Positions 29,704-40,341 of a DNA stretch of 64,000 nucleotides are shown here, one piece after another; position 1 is the first letter of the stretch; each line of letters starts with the position of its first letter. A model generated the notes under the pieces. That model did not search any database. It saw only the letters and a program-made list of their open reading frames with translations, and had not been told where the DNA came from. The position numbers and the translations under genes are program-made. Origin of the DNA: Gyromitra esculenta (lineage: Eukaryota > Ascomycota > Pezizomycetes > Pezizales > Discinaceae). The DNA is taken from assembly GCA_038503075.1 (NCBI GenBank), contig JBCAML010000002.1, positions 620,001 to 684,000 on the forward strand, read 5' to 3'.

Positions 29704-30945
29704 CTAGTTTAAAGACTCGACTGAGTCTGCTGCATCAAAGGCAGGAAAGCGAGGTGGCAAGGGCGGTGGAAAAACAGAAGGAGCAGGAGGGGCGGCAGCA
29801 GCATTAGTAACAGCCCCTCTCATAGCGGGGCGTTTCGAGGCAGAGGGGCAGTTGGAGAAGATGTGTCCTTCCCCGGCGCAGAACAGACAGCGGTTGTTGG
29901 TTTGTCTCCACGTTTTTTCTTCGGGGGACAATTTTCTTCTTCCATTGACTTGAACGTAACGTTGTTCGGGAGCAGGGCAGGAGGTAGAGGTATGACCGAA
30001 GGAAAGGTCCATGGGGGCAAGTCCTACAGGAGCGAATGAGGAGAAAGCGGGGGTGAAGGCGGCAGGGGCGGAGGCAGGGGCGGAGAATTGTCCCATGGTG
30101 TTGCGGGCAGCATTTTTCTTTTCTTCTCTCCTTGCTCGGATGCGATTGTCTAAGCAGAGGAGGAAGGCGCAGAGGAAAGTGAAGGTGGTGGGGAAATCAG
30201 CGACGGTCACTACTGCTTCTTTCAACTCGTCCGACATACCGAATTCCAGAGCGTCGTTTTTTGCGGATTCATCGTAGTTGAGTCGCCCCATGATACGTTG
30301 GAAATTGGCAAGGTAGGCAGAGAAATCTCGCTTCCCTTGTCGAAGTTGGTGTAGTTCGCGACGGGCGGTGCCAAGGGGGTCGGGGTCACCGAAGGCTGTT
30401 TCTAGAGCGGTGATCAGGTCGGCGGCGGAGTTCCAGGTGGTGGTTCCATCAGGAAGGACGGAGTGGCGGATTTGTTCGAGGGCAGCTCCCTCAAGGCGAC
30501 TGATAGCATACAATATCTTGTTATTGTTGCTGGAAAAGCGGTCAGCGTTGACCGATAGTTTTGACCTGAGTTGCAGAACGAACCCGGGGAGTTTATCGCG
30601 GGACCCGTTGAACTTGTCTGGGTCAGGCATTTTGTCCGAACGGCCTCCTTGTGTGTGTGCAAGAGGTGGCGGCGATGGTGCAGGTGGCGGCGGAGCGTTA
30701 CTTAGGCGGGAGACTTCTGCTTCGGCCGCTTGTAATTGCAACTGGCAAGTGTTAAACCTTGCCGTCATATTGTTTCGTTCTTGGGTGACTTCCTTGAGTT
30801 GTAAGTCTGCGTAGGTGAGGTTATCCACCCGTTGCTGGTAATGGGAGCGGATTTCCTCATAGGCGGAGGCGAGGTTGGCGTTTGCAGCGGCTTGGAAGTT
30901 CTCGAAGGTAGGGAAGGTCCAGGGAGCGGGGGCAGGGTTGCTCAT
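29704..30945 (-). CDS. Gypsy3 Gag
   Basis: Intact 413-residue frame with an ATG at 30945. The N-terminal helical or coiled segment contains L-K-E-V-T-Q-E-R-N-N. A retrotransposon Gag capsid domain follows at about 105-275 (P-D-K-F-N-G-S-R, R-R-E-L-H-Q-L-R-Q-G-K-R-D-F). Then a Pro/Ala-rich linker and a CCHC knuckle C-L-F-C-x4-H-x4-C near residue 355. It ends at TAG (29704-29706), in the same frame as part of the protease region. It forms the particle shell and packages RNA. Confidence 0.92.
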   Translation of the reverse strand: MSNPAPAPWTFPTFENFQAAANANLASAYEEIRSHYQQRVDNLTYADLQLKEVTQERNNMTARFNTCQLQLQAAEAEVSRLSNAPPPPAPSPPPLAHTQGGRSDKMPDPDKFNGSRDKLPGFVLQLRSKLSVNADRFSSNNNKILYAISRLEGAALEQIRHSVLPDGTTTWNSAADLITALETAFGDPDPLGTARRELHQLRQGKRDFSAYLANFQRIMGRLNYDESAKNDALEFGMSDELKEAVVTVADFPTTFTFLCAFLLCLDNRIRARREEKKNAARNTMGQFSAPASAPAAFTPAFSSFAPVGLAPMDLSFGHTSTSCPAPEQRYVQVNGRRKLSPEEKTWRQTNNRCLFCAGEGHIFSNCPSASKRPAMRGAVTNAAAAPPAPSVFPPPLPPRFPAFDAADSVESLN

Positions 30946-30991
30946 GATGAAGTCGATTGGAGGTGGGCGACGGTAGAGAGTGTAGATGAGG

Positions 30992-31000
30992 AAGCAACGT
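30992..31000 (-). other. Gypsy3 self-priming PBS
   Basis: Two bases after the 5' LTR the minus strand reads ACGTTGCTT. It is the exact complement of AAGCAACGT in the LTR at 31213-31221, just downstream of the TATA box, where the RNA should start. Such pairing of the RNA 5' end to the PBS is the self-priming mechanism known from Tf1-type elements. No TGG of a tRNA PBS is present. Confidence 0.75.
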
Positions 31001-31002
31001 AA

Positions 31003-31411
31003 TCTCAGGAAGTGGGTTTCTTGTCAAGCTCTCGAGTATCCCTCGAGATGAGCAGTGCTACTTGAATGGGAAACCAACAGCGAGAATATGTACGAAGATT
31101 CTACAGGCTCTACAATAGTTTTAAGTCGTGTTGACTTGGAGATGGCAACAGCGAAGGATTACGAGGTGTAGCCGAGGTTTGTATTGTGAAATACAAGAGT
31201 GAACAATAGAAGACGTTGCTTAAAGAAAGAAGAAGAAAAAGTACAACAAGAGGGGAAATCCCTTCGCTTATATACTCATAATCCATCTCTTTTGATGACG
31301 AACGTATGACTCATTGTAAAGGAAACCAAGGAAAACATATCAAAGGAACAACAAAGCAACACGACTAACACCTGTGCCACTAACCAAACAACACGACGAC
31401 CATCCATGAAA
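31003..31411 (-). repeat. Gypsy3 5' LTR
   Basis: Nearly identical to 25193-25601. In element orientation the order is U3, TATATAAGC, pyrimidine tract, CTTTAAGCAACG, a region with GTAGAGCCTGTAGAA, the stem-loop (31017-31070), then the LTR end and PBS. Confidence 0.95.
31213..31274 (-). promoter_or_regulatory. Gypsy3 core promoter
   Basis: TATATAAGC on the minus strand (31266-31274) is followed by a C/T-rich stretch and CTTTAAGCAACGT (to 31213). The TATA-pyrimidine-AAGCAACG layout recurs in every LTR of the superfamily in the window, so AAGCAACG is the likely RNA start. Confidence 0.6.
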
Positions 31412-31511
31412 TAGAATCTCTGTATACACTCTCGCTGTTAGTTTCTCGTTCAAGTAGCACTGCTTATCTCAGGGGATACCTGAGAGCTTGATGAGAACCT
31501 CGCTCCTTAAG
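31412..31511 (+). repeat. Old LTR remnant, right piece
   Basis: Continuation of the LTR at 25090-25192. It contains the same terminal stem-loop with different but compensating bases (31445-31493) and fades out near 31511. Confidence 0.7.
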
Positions 31512-33927
31512 ACTTGATTGATTAGGTGTATGTTGCCGAATAATTGATCTTGCCATTTCATACCAATGTGAGAGCCTTGGTAGAATTACAATATCATCCA
31601 ACCTCCCAATCCATGTTTCCATAGCCTATTCTTCCTCTTCCATTAAATGCTGCTGATGTGTATTAGCTTGTTTTCTTGCTTTCGTTTTTTTTACTGTATC
31701 CATCGGTAAGGGTAGACTTTGGGACACCATATCTTCTGGCTCCACTTTGAATTGATAGTTTTGGGTCAGCTTTTAGTGCATTTATAGCATGGAATATCCG
31801 TTCTTCTTTCTCTTAATCCGGCCTGACCCTAACTTTTGGCATTTTGTTTGGAGTTTGTAGCGTGGTGTGTGATACAAGGGACTCAACTCAGTGCTTTGCA
31901 GGTGGCCGACTTCCCCACCGTGACCAACTTCCGGGTAGGTTTCGTTACTTATGAAAATAAGCCCTGCTGTCATTATTTCCGTACTTAGCCCATGAACATA
32001 AACATCATTGTCATAATCCTGTTGTTGAGTCATCACACCAGTTGCTAAACCGTCATGAGGCGAAAGCCTGCTGTCTGAAAAGTAGATCTACTTATGATTA
32101 CTAAACAAATCTGAACCCTTACATTCCGATCCCACTTACTTTCCTTCACTCCTACCCAACTATTGCAAGTAAAGTATGCTTAATTTACATGCCCTTGTCT
32201 TTAACTTGCTCGGAAGCGATCCCTCATGGACCGCGAGGGTACGGTGGCACCTTTCCACCATAGATCGCCAAGTCGTAAGAATCCGGGGTAGAATTGTTAA
32301 GATGAAGACGTGGTATATCCTGCTTGCAGACCTCCCCCGGAGCGGCATGGGGTTAATCTGCCATGGTAAATATATTTAAGTGGAAAAAGCGGTAACTGGC
32401 ACACCACCCCACATTGTAAGTTATTCCTCATATCTAGTTCTCCCATATTAATACGTGATACAGTACTGCAAGCCTGTGGGCCCACTCTCCGAATATTTCG
32501 GCAAGTCGTTTGAGGAAGAATTCCAAGGTCCAATAATACCCTAGTCTATCTGCCAAGCAGTTTGCAAAAGCCGATCTAAAACCTCCCGAGCCGGTTATAT
32601 TCTTTGAAGTCTCCCCATCGAGACAATTTTAGAGCTAAGGATCCAAACTAATCACCTTCCTATTTAAAGGTGTATGAATAGCTAGACTCCTAACTTTCGA
32701 GCAAAAATCAGTTTGACTGTTTAAAGGCGTTATCGGTCAAGATGTCCGGTAAGTCAGGTGGTATTGATCACGCATGGCGAAAAAACTGTTTGCCCAAAAG
32801 GTCAGGTCTCCGGAGAGCTTTGGTCGATCCTACGCCTGGGAAATCTCCACCAGGGAACTAGATTCTGGCCAGGATAGTTGTGAGTCGTTTAGAAAACCAC
32901 TAACATTGGTTAAACCCACACTTTGGTCAGGAACTAACTGTTCTTCAAATACGCGCTACTAAAATGCACAACGCGAAGCGTAGCAACCGCAGCAGGACAA
33001 AGTTCTACCCCCATGGATAAGATATATAGGTGTAACGGTAAAATGCAGTGCTTTCCTGGTGCATGAGGCATACAGATCCAGGGCTGTGGCCAAGTGACTT
33101 TGCCTCTCGTTTTCTACACTACTCGTATTCTCATCACGTTTTTAAAATGGGTTACCTCTGCATCCGATATAAAATAAGTAGATTCAAGGCAGTTTATATG
33201 GTATGCGGACCTAGGCCATTTTAAAAACGCCATGAGAATACGAGTACCTCACTCACAATGCCTGTAGCTTGGGTAACAACATTCAGCTGCTATCTTACAC
33301 TAGTTCTATGATTTACGCTATAGGCGGCAGCATCGTAGCTCCCAGCAATAATTTTTGCGGATGGGCGGCGCAGCCATAATGTAATCTGGATGTGTTTCCG
33401 TAACAATCTAAAGCACCGTCAACCAAAGCAAGGTGTACTTACAAGCAGCTGATCCTCAAAGTGGGTACTGAAGCGGGTGGCCGAAAGTGGATGTTTTTGA
33501 AATATATTTCCTATCTCGAGGTTTAGTAAATACATTCTATTGTTGCACACTACTGGGGTGTACTCCATGTATTACAAGAGATGTGGCCAGATTGAAAATG
33601 CATAAGCGTCTCTGATCTGGTACCCGAAAGGACAGATGTCAGCAAGTAAGGGACTCTCAGCCGCGAGCCGATTACCAAAAGACCACGGTATCCTTTCCTA
33701 TCTTAACCAATCAACGGCTTTCTATGGCCATAATACCCTAACCCTGAGCTAGAGAAAGCCACATCCCAAGAGCTAACCACTGTATTCAAGGACACCATAA
33801 CTTCTCCTGACTTCCATCTTTTCCAGATATCTTTTCCTTCCTTCATTACATTGTCCCTCGTACATAAATTTGTTCTCACTTTACAATTCCCCGTTTCAAT
33901 CATATTTCTGCCACCTAAAGCGTCACA
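31512..33927. other. Intergenic region upstream of PDI
   Basis: About 2.4 kb without a recognisable gene. It holds one small MITE (33122-33244). The last few hundred bases should include the PDI promoter, but no clear TATA or other element stands out to me. Confidence 0.6.
33122..33244. mobile_element. 123-bp MITE with TA duplication
   Basis: Terminal inverted repeats of about 30 bp (CTCGTATTCTCATCACG at the left, its near-complement at the right) flanked by TA on both sides. The size and TA target fit a Tc1/mariner-type MITE. Confidence 0.85.
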
Positions 33928-35837
33928 ATGAAGCAGTTTAAAGAACTCATTTTTGCGGCCACATCGCTTTTAGCTGCAGTTGCTTACGCCGAAGACGTTG
34001 CTCCCTCCGATGTTAGAGTGTTGCAGAAAGATACGTTTGATGGCTTTGTGACCGAGCACCCTCTTGTGCTTGCAGAATGTAATTATTTTCTGTCTGCGGT
34101 TGTTTAATATCCCTTAGACTTTTTGCCTGCAAGAAACACCAGGATCTTTTTCTTCCATTCGCACAGATATATCGAAACATGCTAACTGATAATTTTGCTT
34201 TGCAGTCTATGCTCCTTGGTGTGGGCATTGCAAGGCCCTTGCACCAGAATATGAAGATGCGGCAACAAAGTTGAAGGAGAAGGATATTCCACTGGTCAAA
34301 GTCGAGTACGTTATCTCCAATAGCCAACTACTGGTTTGGCAGATTAGCTAACATATCTTAAGTTGTACTGAGGAGGCTGAGCTTTGCGAAAAATTCGGGG
34401 TGCAAGGATATCCAACCATCAAAGTCTTCCGGGGCCTTGAGAACAATTCGCCCTACAGCGGCCAGAGGAAGTCGGACTCGTGAGTGTCATCTACCCATTC
34501 TGCAGGGACCATCACTAATCATCATTTCACAGAATTGTTTCCTACATGATCAAGCAATCTCTTCCAGCTGTTTCCATACTTGATAAAGACACAATAGCCG
34601 AGTTCAAGACGGCGGATAAGGTTGTCCTCGTAGCTTACCTCAACGCCGATGACAAGGATTCCAACAGCACATTCACTTCCGTAGCCGAATCTCTTCGGGA
34701 TTCCTTCCTTTTCGGAGCGACTTCCGACTCTGCTCTTGCTGAGGCCGATGGCGTCACCGCGCCTGCTATCGTTCTCTACAAGACCTTCGATGAAGGCAAA
34801 GATGTTTACAATGGTAAATTCGACGTTTCAGATATCACTTCCTTCGCAAACGCTGCCTCTACTCCATTAATTGGAGAAGTTGGGCCTGAAACATATTCTG
34901 GATATATGGCTGCTGGAATCCCGCTCGCATATCTCTTCGTTGACAACGAAGAGATTAAAGAGAAGCTTGTGGCCGCCATCAAGCCAATTGCCACCGAGTA
35001 CAAGGGCAAGATCAACTTCGCTACTATTGATGCCGTTGCGTTCGGCGCTCATGCGGCAAACCTTAACCTCGAGTCCAAGTGGCCCGCATTTGCTATCCAA
35101 GAGACTGTCAAAAATCAGAAATTTCCCTTTGATCAGGAGAAAGAGATCACGCAAGAGACTATCGCCAACTTCGTCAAAGACTTCGTTGCTGGCAAGGTTG
35201 CTCCTAGCATCAAGTCTGAACCAGTTCCTGAGACTCAGGAAGGTCCTGTTCACGTCATTGTCGCCAATAACTTCGATGAGCTCGTGATCAACAATGAGAA
35301 GGATGTTCTTGTTGAGTTTTATGCTCCCTGGTGTGGACATTGCAAGAGTTTGGCTCCTAAATATGAAGAGCTCGCTAAGCTCTACTTTGATAACCCAGAG
35401 TATGCCGACAAGGTCATCATCGCCAAGGTGGATGCTACTAGCAACGATGTCCCGGTCGACATCCAAGGATTTCCTACCATCAAGCTGTACCCCTCTGGTG
35501 CAAAGGATTCTCCTGTTGATTATGCAGGCACTAGGACCGTTGAGGATCTTGCCAACTTCATCAAGGTCAACGGTGCGTATAAGGTTGATGCCTACATTGC
35601 CCCTCCGCCGGAACCAGAAGAAGAAACCGAGGAGCAGGAAGCGGGTGAGAGCCTTGGGGAGGCTGCAGCTGCAGCTACTGAGAAAGTCAAGGAGGCTGTT
35701 GAGGATGCCTATCAGGCTGTTATTCCTGATGCTGATGAGGTATGTTATTTAATGTTACCCAAGATTGGTCACTTCCTCCCTTATAGAATACCAATAATCT
35801 AACTTTGTCACAGGATCTGGACCACGATGAGTTGTAA
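33928..35837 (+). CDS. PDI1: Protein disulfide isomerase
   Basis: Five exons: 33928-34078, 34206-34305, 34363-34479, 34533-35739 and 35814-35837, all with GT..AG introns that keep frame, giving 532 residues. A signal peptide of about 21 residues ends A-V-A-Y-A. Two thioredoxin domains carry C-G-H-C at residues 56-59 and 390-393 (each A-P-W-C-G-H-C-K), with the redox-inactive b and b' domains between them. The C-terminus is acidic and ends H-D-E-L, an ER retention signal encoded by the tiny last exon. It forms, breaks and shuffles disulfides in secretory proteins in the ER lumen. Length and architecture are those of canonical fungal PDI. The gene appears intact. Confidence 0.96.
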
Positions 35838-36342
35838 ACAGTCCATGACACGGGAAAATCAAAACTCGTCAGTACCGAACTAAATGGCTGTAGAATCTGG
35901 AGAGGTTTGAAATAATGAAATTCTGTGGGATATGGCTGGGGGTTTGGTCGGGTTTGCATCTTTGTTCGCTTTCGAATGTTTCTCTTCGTGGTTGGCCTGT
36001 TTTTTTTTTGTTTCACTTTTTTTTTATCTCTGGTGTCAATTTCCCAGCTGTATTGTACGACCATCGAAAAGTTTTTTCCGAATTGATCTCAGCCTTCTCA
36101 TGTGGTGAATAGTCTTTCCGGAACCACCTAAATGATATGTTTAACATCCCTGCAATTCTGCGATTATTATATAACCAAATGGAAGCTTATCGCCTTTATC
36201 AAGTTCTAATCAACTTCCCAAACTTTAAATGAGCAACGTTGCGATGTTACCCACCTCGCTCTCTTGGCGTCACGTGTGATCTTAACAACACCTGTCCATA
36301 ACCACACAAGCAAACTACCATAGTACAAAGCTCGTTCCATTC

Positions 36343-37574
36343 ATGTCGTGGCTTAAGAAATTCCTCCCAATAACCGACGATCGTCCTCGAGGTCCCAGCA
36401 ATGGTTTCGGTTTCCAGGTCTTGAGAAACATTAATCCACAGTTGGAGATCGAACCATGGTTTGATTTCGTCTGTGGCATCAACGGGCGATATATCGTAAA
36501 TATTTCCACCTAAAATCATCTTAAGCTGTTAGAGGATCGGCTTTGCTTATTTATGCCTGGATAGGAGGACGGGAACTCCATGTTATTCACACAGGAGATT
36601 AGAAATTGCGCTGGTCGAGATGTTACGTTGATTCTGTGGTGTGCTAAAGTATACAAATCATTTCACAATTTCACCTTAACTCTCTACTGATGATCTATTC
36701 AGGGACAGCAACTACGTGATTTTATGATCCCATTACCTCCCGAGGCATCAGGTTTGGGCCTTACCCTCCAGTGGTGCCCTCTCGCTGTTACTGAGGATGT
36801 TTGGCACATTCTTGACGTCGCACCAAGCTCTCCCGCCGACCATGCTGGCCTCCTCCCATACGGCGACTATATTATTGGAACACCAGAGGGTATTGTTCGC
36901 GGGGATTCTGGGCTTGGCGAATTAGTGGAAGATGTCCGTCTCTTACTGCTTTCCCTACTCTACATCGCTGACCCAAACTTAATACGTAGCACATTGATAG
37001 GCCTCTCCGTCTTTACGTCTATAACCATGAATACGATATCACTCGTGAGCTGACAATAACACCTCGCCGTAACTGGGGTGGTGAAGGTGCCCTGGGCTGC
37101 ATGTTGGGCTTTGGTGCCCTCCATCGACTCCCCGCGCCGCTCACGGAGCCTCCCCAAGCCCCCGGCGAGACTCTCTTCGATTACAATCTCTCAGATCAGG
37201 GTGGATACAATAACTTTCCCACAGCAGAGCCAACCTTCGTAGCTCCCACAGCTTCACAGCATTCTATATCAACACCGCCACCATTCTCAATTGCCCCGCC
37301 GATATCTAATTTCATTATTCCACGACAAATCTCACCCCCTCCAAAAGGTATCCCTACAAGACACAAATCCCGACATACGCATCACATGAACATGTCAGCG
37401 ATGGATGCATATATGAAAGAAGGCGAACAGAAAAGTCAAGAGGAAGATTTTCCTATAAGGGTAGGGTCTCCGGCTGTGGTCAGAGGCGGAAGCATACCAC
37501 CTCCACCAAGACGCACACAGACACCTCTTACATACAAAGTCAATCCATATTCGCCTTCTAGTTCACCTTCATGA
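36343..37574 (+). CDS. GRH1: GRASP55/65 family Golgi protein (Grh1-like)
   Basis: Four exons: 36343-36495, 36568-36648, 36703-36933 and 36990-37574, giving 349 residues. The N-terminus M-S-W-L-K-K-F fits the amphipathic, acetylated anchor of fungal Grh1 rather than the myristoylated start of animal GRASPs. Two PDZ-like GRASP domains follow: G-F-G-F-Q-V-L in the first, then G-L-G-L-T-L-Q-W, A-P-S-S-P-A-D-H-A-G-L and the signature N-W-G-G-E-G-A-L-G-C near the end of the second. A Pro/Ser-rich C-terminal tail of about 130 residues completes it. The family tethers Golgi/ERES membranes and acts in COPII transport and unconventional secretion. Intron 3 has a rare GTCCGT donor. Intron 1 has a NAG-GAG tandem acceptor that adds or drops one Glu. 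Confidence 0.9.
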
Positions 37575-37906
37575 AGGATTTCTTTGGAAAAAACGGTGTC
37601 AATCCATACATGCCAAAGGTTCTAAGAGGATGAGGTCAATGTAACTTAGCTAAAAGGTTATTATGCAAATTACGTATAATAGATAATCTATTGCCAAGGG
37701 CTGATCCTTATCCCGGGTGACTATCAATTATAACCTAATTTTTGTACCGCCCCAACCTATTTACCACCGGCATCCATGTAAACGGTTAGAATTGGGTTCG
37801 TTTAGTAGCGGCTTAACGCGCGCCCGAGACAAAATCTATCTCACATAGATTTCTAGGACTCTTGGCATGCCTGAACCGCGTCTTGTGTTACATCGCGCGT
37901 ATCCCA

Positions 37907-39380
37907 ATGATAATTACCAGGCTACTGAGCTCTCCCCTCTCCTTTCCACAGCACCTAGTGGTCCTCGTCCTTCGCCAGAAATACTCAACCATGTCAGGCT
38001 CTGTTAAGAGAAAAGCTACCGACGACGAAGTGACGGCTCCAAAAAAGGCTCGTCCCATATCTTCATTCTTTGCTCCGTCCGGATCGTCTTCAAAATCTTC
38101 AAAATCGTCAACCTCGTTGCCAAAATTCGACAAGGAGAAATGGGTTTCAAAGCTTTCGGATGAACAGAAATCTCTCCTTCAGCTTGAAATCAATACCATG
38201 GAAGACACTTGGCTAGGGGCCCTCAAAGAAGAGCTAACGACTCCTGATTTTTTGTCTCTGAAACGATTCCTTCAAAGTGAAAAGGAAAAAGGGAAAAGGA
38301 TATACCCCCCTGAACAAGACATCTACTCATGGTACACACAAGCTACCTTTCTCAGCATACAGTTCTCTCACTCAAAAACTTTAAACCTAAAGTAGCTGAC
38401 ATCTTGATCTGTATCATAGGACACGATATACTCCCCTTGACTCGGTTAAAGTTGTAATTCTTGGCCAAGACCCGTACCGTATGTCTTACCACCCTCGATT
38501 TCGTTTATTAAAATTAAATACATTTCTAGATGGACCAAACCAAGCGATGGGGCTTTCATTCTCCGTTCGCCCGCCAACTCCCGCACCACGGTCATTGAAA
38601 AACATTTACATTGCATTAAAGAAGGATTATCCATCCTTCACTCCACCCCCAAACAACGGCGGACTTTTAACCCCTTGGGCTGATCGCGGCGTTCTTATGT
38701 TAAATGCTTGTCTCACTGTTCAAGCTTCAGATGCAAACTCTCATTCAAATAGGGGCTGGGAAAGGCTTACCCAGCGGGCTATCGACGTTGTTTCTAAAAG
38801 TCGAGTCAGAGGCGTTGTGTTTATGGCCTGGGGAACACCAGCTGCAAAAAGAGTCCTGAAGGTTGATAAAAAGAAGCATTTAGTCCTCAACAGTGTTCAT
38901 CCTAGTCCCTTAAGTGCCAGCAGGGGATTTGTAAGCGAATTCTTTCTATCCTTACACTAAACCTGTATTTCGGGTGTAGTGCTAATTTCTTTTGATATAT
39001 AGTTTGATTGTGGTCATTTCAGAAAAGCCAATGAGTGGCTAGAGCTACGATATGGTGAAGGTGGCGGAATTGATTGGAACCTTGGGAGTGGAGGTGTTAC
39101 AAAGAGGAACAGTGGGCTGCTAGCAAAAACGAGCAAAGTAGATATGCCTACCAAAGGGGAATTGTCAAAGTCGAAGGACGAGAAGACGAAAGTAAATAGG
39201 GTTGCAATAAACCCTGAAGATGAGTTCGACGCAGAGGAGGAAGAGGCCATGATACAAGCAACAATTGAAATGGAGAAAAAGGAGGCTGAAAGGGAGGAAA
39301 AGGAGGCTGAAAGGGAGGAAAAGGAGGCTGAAAGGGAGGGAAAGGAGGCTGAGGTAGTGGAAAGAGATAGTAGTGAGTAG
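37907..39380 (+). CDS. UNG1: Uracil-DNA glycosylase, two possible starts
   Basis: Exons 37907 (or 37991)-38331, 38420-38478, 38530-38930 and 39003-39380. From the ATG at 37991 the protein has 392 residues; from 37907 it has 28 more. The extra segment (M-I-I-T-R-L-L ... R-Q-K-Y-S-T) has no acidic residue and several basic ones, like a mitochondrial presequence. The shorter form starts with K-R-K basic residues and P-I-S-S-F-F, a PIP-box-like motif. Catalytic motifs of family-1 UDG are present: G-Q-D-P-Y-H at 129-134 (Asp is the catalytic base), N-A-C-L-T-V, and H-P-S-P-L-S-A from 257. It excises uracil from DNA in base-excision repair. About 95 residues after the catalytic domain are unusual, ending in charged K-E-A-E-R-E-E repeats. 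Confidence 0.93.
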
Positions 39381-39918
39381 CGTCTGCAACAGAGTTGGGG
39401 TGCGTCTAAAGGTAAATCAAGCGATATGCGTTTTAGCGAATAGCACCAGGAAGATTGTCGGTAATAGCGAAGGTTACGGGATGTCTTTTCAAGTATGAGA
39501 TTCTCATTTAGTATCACTTAACACAAGAATATATATATTATTAAGCTTTCTTTGATCTTTTCTTTCTCTCTTGTTATTATTTATCTTAATATAACGCTAG
39601 TTCCGTAGAAAATAAAGTAGCACTTTTAATCAATCATCGTTCAGACAGTGACTCCAGCCCAATTTCTGGGGGGAAAAACGTTGCCACTAAACGCGAGTAC
39701 GATGAGCCCTATTGCAACCCATGGTCTAACCACCAACGCTCACATTATTCTCCAAGGTGTTTCATTTACCCTCAGTCCGAACCTCTAATAACCCTAAGGG
39801 CTATTTAGAGAAATGGTATTTGGGGATTCTAATTCCCGTCACTTGTGATTGCCGTGGACCGAATCGTGGCTGACTAAAGACATAATTCCCTCAACAAAAC
39901 GGACTGACATAAGGAGCC

Positions 39919-40341
39919 ATATATACCGTATATACTATTTAAATACGACCCGGCGCTATCGTTTTGCTAGAGTCGAAGGGGTAGGGTGGGCAGAAACGAA
40001 ATTGCTGTGACCCTCCTCTGCTCTCTGTATTGTTCCGTCATAATTATCTGAAAAATCCGTACCGTAAAGACTCGAGTAATCCCCCCGGGGGGATCTCGCG
40101 CAACCAAGAGGGTGGCGGCACCTATAAGCGAGGCTGGAGGTCCTTTTCACCAATCAGAAATTTCTATCCCACTTGATTGCGTCAGATCCCCCCGGGGGAT
40201 CGCTCGAGACTTTACGGTACTTTGATTGTTTCCGCTTAACGAGCCCTAACTCTATATCCACCCACCCACCCTACCCACCTCTCCCTTCGACTCTAGCAAA
40301 ACGGTAGCGCCGGGTCGTATTTGAACAGTATATCCGGTATG
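39919..40341. mobile_element. MITE-like element with about 75-bp inverted ends, hosting another MITE
   Basis: Left arm (AAATACGACCCGGCGCTA ... GTAGGGTGGG) and right arm (40263-40341) are near-perfect inverted repeats. The element contains no coding sequence, and a second inverted-repeat element (40062-40217) sits in its middle. Confidence 0.8.
40062..40217. mobile_element. 156-bp MITE nested in the previous one
   Basis: Inverted ends CCGTAAAGACTCGAG.. / ..CTCGAGACTTTACGG with a CCCCCGGGGG block in each arm, flanked by TA (40060-40061, 40218-40219). This is the structure of a Tc1/mariner-type MITE. Confidence 0.85.

Larger units (their letters stand above)
25193..31411 (-). mobile_element. 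Gypsy3, full-length chromovirus
   Basis: A complete Ty3/Gypsy element on the minus strand with near-identical 409-bp LTRs (25193-25601, 31003-31411) and a perfect TAGAA duplication (25188-25192 and 31412-31416). It has gag, protease, RT, RNase H, integrase and chromodomain, a purine tract and a self-priming type PBS. A solo LTR (28356-28765) sits in RT, and several stops and a frameshift break pol. LTR similarity suggests a later insertion than Gypsy1. Confidence 0.95.

Noticed and set aside
37862..37906. Still longer N-terminus of UNG
   Set aside because: The frame extends upstream but the first codon there is TTG, not ATG; the first ATG is at 37907.
39230..39275. True ubiquitin-interacting motif in the UNG tail
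   Set aside because: The acidic start and central Ala fit, but the conserved Ser is missing; a charged helix is enough to explain it.
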